Positions 8,862 to 16,923 of a DNA stretch of 60,801 bases are shown piece by piece. Positions within the stretch are counted from its first letter, which is position 1. Each line of letters opens with the position of its first letter. Source of the DNA: Alphaproteobacteria bacterium UBA3773 (GTDB lineage Bacteria; Pseudomonadota; Alphaproteobacteria; RF32; CAG-239); assembly GCA_002372275.1 (NCBI GenBank), contig DFFP01000034.1, positions 1-60,801 of the forward strand. Reading direction: 5' to 3'. A program made the translations under genes and the position numbers. Under the pieces are notes generated by a model. That model was given only the letters and a program-made list of their open reading frames with translations. It had not been told where the DNA came from and ran no database searches.

Positions 8862-8890
8862 AAAAAAGCGATCCTTAAAATCGCTTTTTT
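8862..8890. terminator. bidirectional terminator between lipoprotein and tRNA-Arg
   Basis: AAAAAAGCGA and TCGCTTTTTT form a ten-base-pair stem with A and T runs on both sides, so it can end transcription of the plus-strand lipoprotein and the minus-strand tRNA. Confidence 0.85.
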
Positions 8891-8892
8891 TA

Positions 8893-8969
8893 TGGCGTAC
8901 CCGGCGAGGTTCGAACTCGCAACCTTTGGCGTCGGAGGCCAATACTCTATCCGGTTGAGCTACGGGTAC
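8893..8969 (-). tRNA. tRNA-Arg (anticodon CCG)
   Basis: A 77-nucleotide tRNA with acceptor GTACCCG/CGGGTAC, D-arm TAGCTCAACCGGATAGAGTA, anticodon loop CTCCGAC (anticodon CCG), a T-arm with GGTTCGAAC-type core on the complementary reading, and encoded CCA. Confidence 0.97.
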
Positions 8970-9119
8970 ATTTTTTGTACTTTTTTTGTTTATCTCAAAA
9001 TTGTGCGTTTGACCAGCCTTTTTTTTAATTTTAAATAAATTTGTTTGTTTTTATCCTTTTTATTTTGCTTGCAATATATCTAAAAAGTGTTTATGGTGTA
9101 GGCAAACAAGGAGAATGGT

Positions 9120-10007
9120 ATGCTTACATCTTTATTTCTGATTACGCTTTTAACAATCGCTTCATTTAATGTTTCAGCTCAAGAAAATGAGCAACCGAGC
9201 CTGACAAGCGAGCCGGTGGCACAAGAAAGTGCGCCTGAAACGGAAACTGCAAATATTTCGGCGCAACCACAAGAAACGGAAGAAAAAGCTCAAGAAGAAA
9301 AAGCTCAAGCACAGGAAAGCACAATACAAGAAGATCTTGCAAATATTGAAGCATTTGAAGAAGAACTTGCTGAAAATATGGAAGAAAAAGTTGCTCACTG
9401 GACGCTTGATGATGTGGAAAAATTAAATAAAGCCGGCTTTAATTTTAATTTGAAGGATTTCAAACAAAATCCTGTTTTATATTATGCCCTCAGCCGAAAT
9501 GAGTCGGAAGATGTGATTAAAAAAATTGTGGAATACGGCGCCGATGTGAATGAATTTGCGGCAAACGGGATGTTGCCGTTTAATGTGGTGACTTCGAAAG
9601 CAAATGAATTACAGTTGCAAGTTTTGATGATGCAGACCATGGGGCTTGATATGACAGACCCGAAAGTTGAAGATGGGCTTAAAACCAAAGTTTTCAGAGA
9701 AATGAATAAAATGCTCTCTATTGCGGCGTTTTTGGTTGATAACGGGGCTGATGTGAACAAGGAAAGCGTTTTGGGAACGCCCCTGATGAATGCGGTGACC
9801 AATAAATGGAATGTGGATATTATCAATTTACTCATCAAATACGGTGCGGATGTCAATAAACAGGATAAAAACGGCAGAACAGCTCTGTTTTATGCGTTTT
9901 TGAGCGGGAATGATGATATCGTGACGCAGCTTATTCAATATGGCGCTGATACCGAAATCAGAGATAATAACGGGCAGACCTATTTAGAAGTTGAAAAAAT
10001 AAATTAG
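9120..10007 (+). CDS. secreted ankyrin-repeat protein
   Basis: A 295-residue protein with an N-terminal signal peptide (hydrophobic residues 1-20, likely cleaved after VSA), then a low-complexity acidic linker of Glu, Gln and Ala (residues about 22-90), then ankyrin-type helix pairs from about 95 to the end. Ankyrin units are recognised by the YGADVN and NGADVN turns at about 138, 210 and 242 and the GRTALFYAF motif near 257. AAGGAGA precedes the ATG. Ankyrin domains bind proteins; in the periplasm or outside the cell the partner is unknown. The gene is monocistronic and precedes the pyrophosphatase gene. Confidence 0.85.
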   Translation: MLTSLFLITLLTIASFNVSAQENEQPSLTSEPVAQESAPETETANISAQPQETEEKAQEEKAQAQESTIQEDLANIEAFEEELAENMEEKVAHWTLDDVEKLNKAGFNFNLKDFKQNPVLYYALSRNESEDVIKKIVEYGADVNEFAANGMLPFNVVTSKANELQLQVLMMQTMGLDMTDPKVEDGLKTKVFREMNKMLSIAAFLVDNGADVNKESVLGTPLMNAVTNKWNVDIINLLIKYGADVNKQDKNGRTALFYAFLSGNDDIVTQLIQYGADTEIRDNNGQTYLEVEKIN

Positions 10008-10109
10008 GTACCTTTTAAGAAAAGTTAACATATTATTTAACAAAGACAAATAAACTTGTTTCATTACAAGTTAAAATATCGTTTTTTAATGAAAGAAAAG
10101 GAAAAAAAT

Positions 10110-12542
10110 ATGTTTCACATGAAAAAAATAAAATATGCTGTTTTGGCAGCTATTTCTTTTTTAAGTACAACCGCGGTGGCGCATGCTTCCGAGATTGATT
10201 TGAATGTGCCGATGCTTGATGTGCCTTTTGATATGTTCGGGCATGTTGTGACCGGAAGCGAAATTTTGCTTTATGGTTTGGGCGTTTGTGCGCTCGGCAT
10301 GTTGTTCGGTCTTTGGGAGTTTTGGCGCATTAAAAAAATGCCGGCGCACCAATTGATGCTGAACGTTTCGGAAACAATTTATGCCACCTGCAAAACTTAT
10401 ATGAAACAACAGGCAAAGCTCTTGGTTGTTTTGGAATGCTTTATTGCAGCGTGTATTTTTTATTATTTCTTTTATTTAAGCGGAACGCCGCTTAATAAGG
10501 TATGCAATATCTTGGCTTGGTCCATTCTCGGTATTTTGGGCTCATATACGGTTGCATGGTTTGGAATGCGTATTAACACATATGCTAATGCCAGAACATC
10601 GTTTGCATCCTTAAAAGGACAAGCATATCCCGTGATGAGCACACCGCTTCACTCGGGTATGTCGATCGGGGTTTTACTCATTTGTGTGGAACTCGTGATG
10701 ATGATTGCAATACTTCTTTTCGTTCCGCGCGATTATGCCGGGGCTTGCTTTATCGGGTTTGCCATCGGTGAATCACTCGGGGCTTCAGCCCTTCGTATTT
10801 GTGGCGGTATTTTTACGAAAATTGCAGATATCGGTGCCGATTTAATGAAAATTATTTTCAAAATTGATGAAGATGATGCCAGAAATCCGGGCGTGATTGC
10901 AGACTGTACGGGAGATAATGCAGGCGATTCCGTCGGGCCGACGGCAGACGGTTTTGAAACATATGGTGTGACGGGTGTTGCCTTAATCAGCTTTATTGTT
11001 TTGGGCGTCGGTATGTTTTGGGGGCGTGACGGCCATTTGATGATGACACCTGACGGTGTTGATTTGCAGGCAAGATTGATTACCTGGATTTTTGCCATGC
11101 GCGTTTTGATGGTTTTGACCTCCTTAATTTCATATGCCTTCAATAACCTGGTTTCGCGCATTCGTTTCGGCAAAAAAGAAGAATTCGATTTTGAAAAACC
11201 GCTCACAAGTTTGATTTGGATTTCATCGGTGTTATCCATTTTGATGATTTTCGGTGTTTCGTATGTGATGCTTGATGCTGAAACTTTTGATGAAAATTTG
11301 TGGTGGAGATTGTCGCTGATTATCAGTTGCGGAACAATTGCGGCAGCCGTTATTCCGGAATTTACAAAAATCTTTACATCTTCAAAATCAAAACACGTTC
11401 AAGAAGTGGTTAATGCCAGTCGTGAAGCAGGTGCCTCGCTGAACATTATTTCAGGTATTATCGCCGGTAACTATTCGGCATTTTGGCAAGGTTTGGTGAT
11501 GGTGGCCTTGATGGCTGTTGCTTATTTTGCTTCCAAAACGGGTTTGGATGCTTATATGGTTTATCCTTCGGTTTTTGCGTTTGGTTTGGTGGCATTTGGT
11601 ATGCTCGGCATGGGCCCTGTGACGATTGCCGTTGACAGCTATGGGCCTGTGACCGACAATGCACAATCTGTGTTTGAGCTTTCGCAAATTGAACACAAAA
11701 GAGGGATTTCAAAAGAAATTGAAAAAGAATTCGGTTTTAAACCGCAATTTGAACTTGGAAAACATTTGCTCGAGGCCAACGATTCTGCCGGTAACACCTT
11801 CAAAGCAACGGCAAAGCCTGTTTTAATCGGAACGGCGGTTATCGGGGCAACAACAATGATTTTCTCAATCATTTTGCTTTTGAATTTAGAGTTAAACCTT
11901 TTGGATCCGTATGTTTTGCTCGGCCTTATTTTGGGCGGATGCGTGATTTATTGGTTCTCGGGTGCTTCAATGCAAGCCGTTTCGGCAGGGGCATATAAAG
12001 CGGTGGACTACATTAAAGATCATATCAAGCTTTCCGGTCGTGAGGCCGCATCGGTGGAAGATTCGAAAGAAGTTGTTCGTATTTGCACTGTTTATGCGCA
12101 AAAGGGAATGTTTAACATCTTTATTGTGATTTTCTCACTGACGATTGCATTTGCCTGCTTTAATGCCAATTTATTTGCAAGCTATTTGATTTCAATCGCT
12201 GTTTTCGGGCTGTTCCAAGCACTTTATATGGCAAACGCCGGCGGTGCATGGGATAATGCCAAAAAAGTGGTGGAAGTTGATTTAGGCGAAAAAGGGACGG
12301 ATTTGCATGCCGCTTCCGTTGTGGGCGATACGGTGGGTGATCCGTATAAAGATACGGCCTCGGTTGCGTTAAACCCGATTATTAAGTTTACGACATTGTT
12401 CGGTTTGCTTGCTGTTGAAATGGCAGCTTCCGCACCGAAATGTTTGGCTTTGGGATTGGGCGCGGTGTTTATGCTCATCGGTCTTATCTTTGTTTGGCGT
12501 TCGTTTTATGCGATGCGCATTGTGCCGACAAAGAAAAAATAA
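10110..12542 (+). CDS. hppA: membrane-bound (ion-translocating) inorganic pyrophosphatase
   Basis: An 810-residue polytopic membrane protein that hydrolyses pyrophosphate and pumps H+ or Na+. The pyrophosphate/Mg site is visible as DCTGDNAGDSVGPTADGFE (about residue 265) and a second conserved acidic cluster lies near the C-terminus (VVGDTVGDPYKDT). The segment GNTFKAT (about residue 560) has Lys where potassium-dependent enzymes carry Ala, which argues for the potassium-independent class. I start it at ATG 10110, seven bases after AAGGA, rather than at an in-frame ATG 18 codons upstream. The N-terminus then reads as a signal peptide (AHASE cleavage context), which is uncommon for this family. 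Confidence 0.93.
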   Translation: MFHMKKIKYAVLAAISFLSTTAVAHASEIDLNVPMLDVPFDMFGHVVTGSEILLYGLGVCALGMLFGLWEFWRIKKMPAHQLMLNVSETIYATCKTYMKQQAKLLVVLECFIAACIFYYFFYLSGTPLNKVCNILAWSILGILGSYTVAWFGMRINTYANARTSFASLKGQAYPVMSTPLHSGMSIGVLLICVELVMMIAILLFVPRDYAGACFIGFAIGESLGASALRICGGIFTKIADIGADLMKIIFKIDEDDARNPGVIADCTGDNAGDSVGPTADGFETYGVTGVALISFIVLGVGMFWGRDGHLMMTPDGVDLQARLITWIFAMRVLMVLTSLISYAFNNLVSRIRFGKKEEFDFEKPLTSLIWISSVLSILMIFGVSYVMLDAETFDENLWWRLSLIISCGTIAAAVIPEFTKIFTSSKSKHVQEVVNASREAGASLNIISGIIAGNYSAFWQGLVMVALMAVAYFASKTGLDAYMVYPSVFAFGLVAFGMLGMGPVTIAVDSYGPVTDNAQSVFELSQIEHKRGISKEIEKEFGFKPQFELGKHLLEANDSAGNTFKATAKPVLIGTAVIGATTMIFSIILLLNLELNLLDPYVLLGLILGGCVIYWFSGASMQAVSAGAYKAVDYIKDHIKLSGREAASVEDSKEVVRICTVYAQKGMFNIFIVIFSLTIAFACFNANLFASYLISIAVFGLFQALYMANAGGAWDNAKKVVEVDLGEKGTDLHAASVVGDTVGDPYKDTASVALNPIIKFTTLFGLLAVEMAASAPKCLALGLGAVFMLIGLIFVWRSFYAMRIVPTKKK

Positions 12543-12561
12543 TATAAATTTTGGATAAATG

Positions 12562-12592
12562 AAAAGCCCTGCATCAAATATGCAGGGCTTTT
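12562..12592 (+). terminator. intrinsic terminator after hppA
   Basis: A 12-base-pair GC-rich stem (AAAAGCCCTGCA / TGCAGGGCTTTT) followed by T residues, shortly after the hppA stop. Its flanking A run could also serve the convergent cyclophilin gene. Confidence 0.9.
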
Positions 12593-12613
12593 TTTGAAAG
12601 AATAAAGTATTTT

Positions 12614-13219
12614 TTATAAATCGGCAATCACGCTCATGCTGATGATGGTATCGGGGTTTGTAACTTCGCCGTTTGAGCCTTCGCCTTTTTTAATTGCGTC
12701 AACGTGTTCCATTCCGGAGGTGACCTCACCCCAAACGGTATATTGTCCGTTTAGCCATGGGGCATCTGCAAAACAAATAAAAAACTGGCTGTCGGCCGAA
12801 TTCGGATCCATGGCTCTTGCCATTGAAACCGTGCCGCGTTTGTGGGGATGGCGATTAAATTCGGCTTTGAGCTTTTTGCCGCTGCCGCCGGTTCCGGTGC
12901 CGAGCGGACAGCCCGTTTGAGCCATAAATCCGTCGATCACACGGTGAAACTTTAAGCCGTTATAAAAGCCTTGGCGCACAAGCTCTTTGATGCGTTTGAC
13001 GTGAACAGGGGCATCGTCTTCGTACATTTCAATGACAACATCGCCGTCTTTGAGCTTTAAAACAAGTGCGTTTTCGGCATCTTTAACATTATATGAATGT
13101 TTGATTTTTTTAGAGCGCGTTTCGCTCATCTCAAGTTGTTTGGTTTGAGATGAACCTAAATTTTTCGTTTTGGATCCGCCTAAATTTTTTGTTTCGGATT
13201 TGTTGAGAAGTACTGACAT
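12614..13219 (-). CDS. cyclophilin-type peptidyl-prolyl cis-trans isomerase with N-terminal octad repeats
   Basis: A 201-residue protein. Residues about 48-201 are a cyclophilin domain: FHRVIDGFMAQTGCP, GTVSMARA, DSQFFICF and WGEVTSGMEHVD carry the catalytic Arg, Phe, Met and Gln of active enzymes. Residues 8-39 are four tandem octapeptides of the form S-x-T-K/R-x-L-x-x (SETKNLGG, SKTKNLGS, SQTKQLEM, SETRSKKI) followed by a basic stretch. There is no signal peptide, so it probably acts in the cytoplasm. AGAGG lies before the ATG. The isomerase call is secure; the repeats are not part of the normal family. Confidence 0.93.
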   Translation of the reverse strand: MSVLLNKSETKNLGGSKTKNLGSSQTKQLEMSETRSKKIKHSYNVKDAENALVLKLKDGDVVIEMYEDDAPVHVKRIKELVRQGFYNGLKFHRVIDGFMAQTGCPLGTGTGGSGKKLKAEFNRHPHKRGTVSMARAMDPNSADSQFFICFADAPWLNGQYTVWGEVTSGMEHVDAIKKGEGSNGEVTNPDTIISMSVIADL

Positions 13220-13258
13220 TTTTTTTAACCTCTTTATTTTGAATGTTGTTCTTTATTT

Positions 13259-14218
13259 TTATTTAGTTTTTGTTTTTTGTCTCTTCAAGATGAAATCAAT
13301 TCTTTCTTCAGGGCTTAAATTTTTCGGGTAATATTTATCTATTTTCTTTAATGCGCCTTTCAGACCGTTTGCATTTGCAATTTGAATGGCAAGACCGGGT
13401 CTGGCATTGAGCTCGAGCATCATCGGGCCTTTTTCTTTATCTAAAACAATATCTGCTCCGAAATAACCGAGCCCCGTCATTTCATAGGCTTTGGCTGAAA
13501 TCAGTAAATGTTCTCTCCATAAAGGGACTTTAAGCTTTTTTAAATCAGCTTTTGTGTCCGGATGAACCAAAATCGGAATATTGTGCATGACGGCGTTTAA
13601 GGTTTTTCCTGTTTGAATATCAAGCCCGACCCCGACAGCTCCTTGGTGAAGGTTGGCACGTCCTCCCGATTCGGAGGTCGCAAGGCGCATCATCGCCATA
13701 GCAGGATAGCCCTTATAAACAATAACTCTGACATCAGGAACCCCTTGATAGCTGAAATTTTGAAATACATCGCTAAAATGAACCATCTCTTCAATGAGGG
13801 CCACATCATAGCGCCCGCCGAGACTATAAAGCCCGCTTAAAATGTTTGAAATATGCTGGTAAACCTGCTTATAAGAAAGGCGCTTTTCAGAGGCCGTGAT
13901 AAAAGTATCGTCGCTCCATTCTTTAATGACAAGAACACCTTTTCCGCCGCTTCCGTGAGAGGGTTTAATGACAAATTCGGTGTGTCCTTTGACAAGCTCT
14001 TGAAAATTTTTAACCTGACCTTGATATTCAATAATGCCTATTTTTTGTGTGGTCGTGATACCGGCTTTTACGGCCAGTTCTTTGGTTTGAACCTTATCGT
14101 CGACCAAGGGGTATAAACGCCTTTTGTTAAGTTTTGAAATAACCTTAAAATTGCGTGCATTCATGCCCAAAATGCCGCAAGCTTTTAATTTTTTTGGAAT
14201 TTGAAGCCACGCAAACAT
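13259..14218 (-). CDS. ATP-grasp protein (alpha-L-glutamate ligase-related)
   Basis: A 319-residue ATP-grasp enzyme. The ATP-binding loop IKPSHGSGGKGVLVI (about residue 88), ALIEEM, and the metal-binding MMLELNARPG (about residue 268) are complete, so it should form an acyl phosphate and join a carboxylate to an amine. It resembles the RimK/alpha-L-glutamate-ligase-related group found next to 7TM-transglutaminase proteins. Its ATG directly follows the TAA of that neighbour, so the two are co-translated. The substrate is unknown; a peptide or amino-acid tag on a cytoplasmic molecule is the general expectation for this group. Confidence 0.88.
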   Translation of the reverse strand: MFAWLQIPKKLKACGILGMNARNFKVISKLNKRRLYPLVDDKVQTKELAVKAGITTTQKIGIIEYQGQVKNFQELVKGHTEFVIKPSHGSGGKGVLVIKEWSDDTFITASEKRLSYKQVYQHISNILSGLYSLGGRYDVALIEEMVHFSDVFQNFSYQGVPDVRVIVYKGYPAMAMMRLATSESGGRANLHQGAVGVGLDIQTGKTLNAVMHNIPILVHPDTKADLKKLKVPLWREHLLISAKAYEMTGLGYFGADIVLDKEKGPMMLELNARPGLAIQIANANGLKGALKKIDKYYPKNLSPEERIDFILKRQKTKTK

Positions 14219-15754
14219 TTATTTTTCTTTCTTGATTAAGGGATAAAAACGTTTGAGCTCGGTTAAGCGATAACCGGTGTATGTGCCCATGAGCATGACG
14301 ATAAATAAAATCACAAGATTTATTTCGTTAAACGCAAACGTGAAATGTCTGATGTATTCACTTTGAATCACAAAATATGTGATGATGGCGGTCAGCATGG
14401 TATAAAAAGATTCATTGATGGCGTTTTTCATTCCTTCTTCTTCATAAATGATGGATAAACGCTCAATAATCCATGCCGTGATGATAATCGGGAAAAAGAC
14501 GGCCGAGGACGCAATAGGCCAACTTAAGTTGTAGCCGATGACAGCTAAAACTTCAACCATGAGAATAACCGTAATCACAACAGAAGATATGCGCGGAACA
14601 AGAAGTAAATTCAGCTTTGAAAGTAGGCCACGCAAAAAAAGTCCGGTGATGACAATCACCAAAAAACAAATGAGGCCGGCAAAAAATCCGGTTTCAATAA
14701 AAGACATGGCAATAAGCATCGGGGTAAATGTGCCCATGGTCGGAACGCCGACGATGTTTCGAATAAAGACAACCACCAAAATACCCAAGGGAAAAACCAT
14801 CAGCCATTTAAGCGCATTTTGCTGGGAGGCCGGCAGGTTATAGATAGAGAAAGCATACATCTTGCTTGTTGAAGTGTTTTGCGCGCGATGTTCGGCCATT
14901 TGAAGGGTCGGGGTTACGGATTTAACGACGGTAAAACGAACTTTGGAATGTTCGCCCCCCTCGACATCTAAAAGAGATGAATCCCCTCTTTGAAAGACTA
15001 CAAAATTTTTGGGCATTCCCTCAATTCCCGTTTTTAAATCATACAAACGCCATTTGCCGCTGCTGTACGCCTCAAGCATTAAATCGGCAGGAACACGTGT
15101 TTTTTCTTCGTCCATGCGAATGCCTCTGACAAGTCTGGCAGATACGCCTTTTAAGGCAAGAAGTTCAATGATGATGGCAGCGCGTTCTTTTAGGCTCGCT
15201 TTATAGGGTAAAAATGCATCGACCGTTTCATCTAAGGGGGAGGCGCTGAAAAGTGTAATCAGATTTTGTGGCAAATTGCGTTCCATTAAAGCTGCTTTTT
15301 GAAGTATTTTTTCAGCCATTTGCAACTTTTGGTCGTCATAAAGCGGAGAAGCCGGTTTTTTAGGTTCTGATGTATAGATTTTCCCTTTGCTGGCTTCAAT
15401 ATCATAAACGGTTAATCTGTAATAAATATTTTGCGGACCTCTTTTTTTTGCAGCCTCAAATTCTATACGTCCCGTTTGTGCGTTTTTCAAAACATGGTAG
15501 CCTTTGGCTGTTGTATCTTCGTGCAAGATCTTAAAATCATGACTTTCTTTAGGAGTGGAAAAAGAAAGATGTACTTTTTTACCGAGTGCCTTAAAAGATA
15601 TATGGGTATCGATGGTATAAATTTCGGTTTTTTGGTTCGGTTTGATGTCAAACCCCCAATATTTGATTTTATAATAGGCTACAAAGCTAGAAAATAAAAT
15701 AGAAAGGAAAAGAAGAATTGATAGGATTTGGCGTACACCGAAAAATTTTTTCAT
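14219..15754 (-). CDS. 7TM membrane protein with inactive transglutaminase-like domain
   Basis: A 511-residue membrane protein. It has one N-terminal helix (about residues 9-29), a long periplasmic part with a transglutaminase-like region (about 120-260; no obvious Cys-His-Asp triad) and a C-terminal block of about seven helices from residue 315 onward (VFPLGILVVVFIRN, GTFTPMLIAMSF and following). This matches the family called inactive transglutaminase fused to seven transmembrane helices. AAGGA precedes the ATG. It lies between the retropepsin-like lipoprotein and the ATP-grasp gene, the standard three-gene neighbourhood, which suggests a signalling or peptide-handling role across the inner membrane. 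Confidence 0.88.
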   Translation of the reverse strand: MKKFFGVRQILSILLFLSILFSSFVAYYKIKYWGFDIKPNQKTEIYTIDTHISFKALGKKVHLSFSTPKESHDFKILHEDTTAKGYHVLKNAQTGRIEFEAAKKRGPQNIYYRLTVYDIEASKGKIYTSEPKKPASPLYDDQKLQMAEKILQKAALMERNLPQNLITLFSASPLDETVDAFLPYKASLKERAAIIIELLALKGVSARLVRGIRMDEEKTRVPADLMLEAYSSGKWRLYDLKTGIEGMPKNFVVFQRGDSSLLDVEGGEHSKVRFTVVKSVTPTLQMAEHRAQNTSTSKMYAFSIYNLPASQQNALKWLMVFPLGILVVVFIRNIVGVPTMGTFTPMLIAMSFIETGFFAGLICFLVIVITGLFLRGLLSKLNLLLVPRISSVVITVILMVEVLAVIGYNLSWPIASSAVFFPIIITAWIIERLSIIYEEEGMKNAINESFYTMLTAIITYFVIQSEYIRHFTFAFNEINLVILFIVMLMGTYTGYRLTELKRFYPLIKKEK

Positions 15755-15797
15755 GAAAAAAAGTCCTTTTAAGTGATGTTTGAAAAATGCGTTCTCG

Positions 15798-16331
15798 CTA
15801 TTTTAAGGTGTTGGAAAGTGAGGTATCAACAATAAAATTGCCGGTTAAAATGTTGCGTCCGATGAGGCCTTGATATTTGAAATCACTACGCTCGGCAAGG
15901 GTGAATTCTTTGGTCATTTTTTTGCCGGCAAATTTAATATCTAACATCACTTTGATGCGATGTTCTTCATTTTCGGATCGTGTGATTTTAACTTTTTTTA
16001 AGACAGGTTTTTCAAAATGGTGTTTTTCTTTTGACGCTGCATTAACAACATCAAACGAAACCCAGCGTTTGCCGTCGCGTTCAAAACGTGTCAGGTTTTG
16101 GACATCAATTGAAGAGGTGGTTGCGCCCGTATCAATGCGCGCTAAAAAAGCAGATTTGAGAGGCAAAACATAAAACGGTTCAACAGCACCGATGATGTTA
16201 TCGGGCATCACAACTTTCACTTTCGGTTCATGCACGGAAGAGGGGATAATCGGGGGGGTAATTTCTTGCTTTTTTTGTATGGTGCATGCGCTTAAAAATG
16301 CGAGAATAAAAAATTTCAACAGTTTCATCAT
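15798..16331 (-). CDS. retropepsin-like (RimK-associated) protease, putative lipoprotein
   Basis: A 177-residue protein with a lipoprotein signal (MMKLLKFFILAFLSAC; Cys about 16). The mature domain shows the aspartyl-protease-like motif DTGATTSS near residue 65 and a downstream IGRNIL segment, as in the family labelled ATP-dependent zinc protease or RimK/LysX-proximal protease. I start it at the double ATG (16331), preceded by GAG, rather than the far-upstream in-frame ATG. First gene of the trio with the 7TM-transglutaminase and ATP-grasp genes, 43 bases upstream of the former. It would act in the periplasm, possibly removing a peptide that the ligase adds. Proteolysis itself is inferred from the motif. 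Confidence 0.85.
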   Translation of the reverse strand: MMKLLKFFILAFLSACTIQKKQEITPPIIPSSVHEPKVKVVMPDNIIGAVEPFYVLPLKSAFLARIDTGATTSSIDVQNLTRFERDGKRWVSFDVVNAASKEKHHFEKPVLKKVKITRSENEEHRIKVMLDIKFAGKKMTKEFTLAERSDFKYQGLIGRNILTGNFIVDTSLSNTLK

Positions 16332-16509
16332 TTCACACTCGATATAAATTGCGATATATCTCCTTTTATATGAAATTATGAAATTTGTAAAAGAAAAAGA
16401 AAAGGATAAGAACAAAAATCTTTGTATAAGTACTATCAATCTTTTAAATAGTTCAAACCAAGTATTTAAAACAGAGATTAAATTTTGCGACTAAAATAAC
16501 GACCGTTTT

Positions 16510-16923
16510 TTAATTATTGTTATCCACCTTTGTATAAATTTTTATTGCATCATTTTGAAACTGCTTAAATTCTTCTTCACTCATCAATTTCTTCATTTCT
16601 TCAATAATTTTTTGCATATTTTCTTCGTAATCATCCGGTAAGCCTAAATCCTTAACCATACTGATTTTTAGTTTATATGTACGAATATCTTTGCCGTTTT
16701 TTTCAAATATGGTTGCATAATCATCGTCTTTGAATTTCTTGCGAACCAGTAAAGGAACATTCTTTAAACCATAATATTCTTTCCCGTTGCGATTTAAGAC
16801 GACAACATTTTTGCCATCATAAATGACTTCGCCTTTTTTAACAGGACCACCTTCAATATCGGTTAAAATAATGATTCCTTCTTTATCGCAGGTAAAAATT
16901 GCATTCTTTTCTATCAGTTCCAT
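16510..16923 (-). CDS. hypothetical protein (second gene of a pair)
   Basis: A 137-residue soluble protein that I do not recognise. It has beta-rich character in the first half (CDKEGIIILTD, GKNVVVLNRNGKEYYGL) and a charged helical second half (NMQKIIEEMKKLMSEEEFKQF). No signal peptide is seen. Its ATG overlaps the TAA of the upstream membrane-protein gene as TAATG, so the pair is translationally coupled. Both genes look lower in GC and more lysine/asparagine-biased than the neighbouring operons, which hints at an accessory origin. The function is unknown. Confidence 0.7.
   Translation of the reverse strand: MELIEKNAIFTCDKEGIIILTDIEGGPVKKGEVIYDGKNVVVLNRNGKEYYGLKNVPLLVRKKFKDDDYATIFEKNGKDIRTYKLKISMVKDLGLPDDYEENMQKIIEEMKKLMSEEEFKQFQNDAIKIYTKVDNNN

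Noticed and set aside
10733..11239. 168-codon minus-strand frame inside hppA
   Set aside because: It lies wholly inside the conserved pyrophosphatase gene on the other strand and has no motif or ribosome site.
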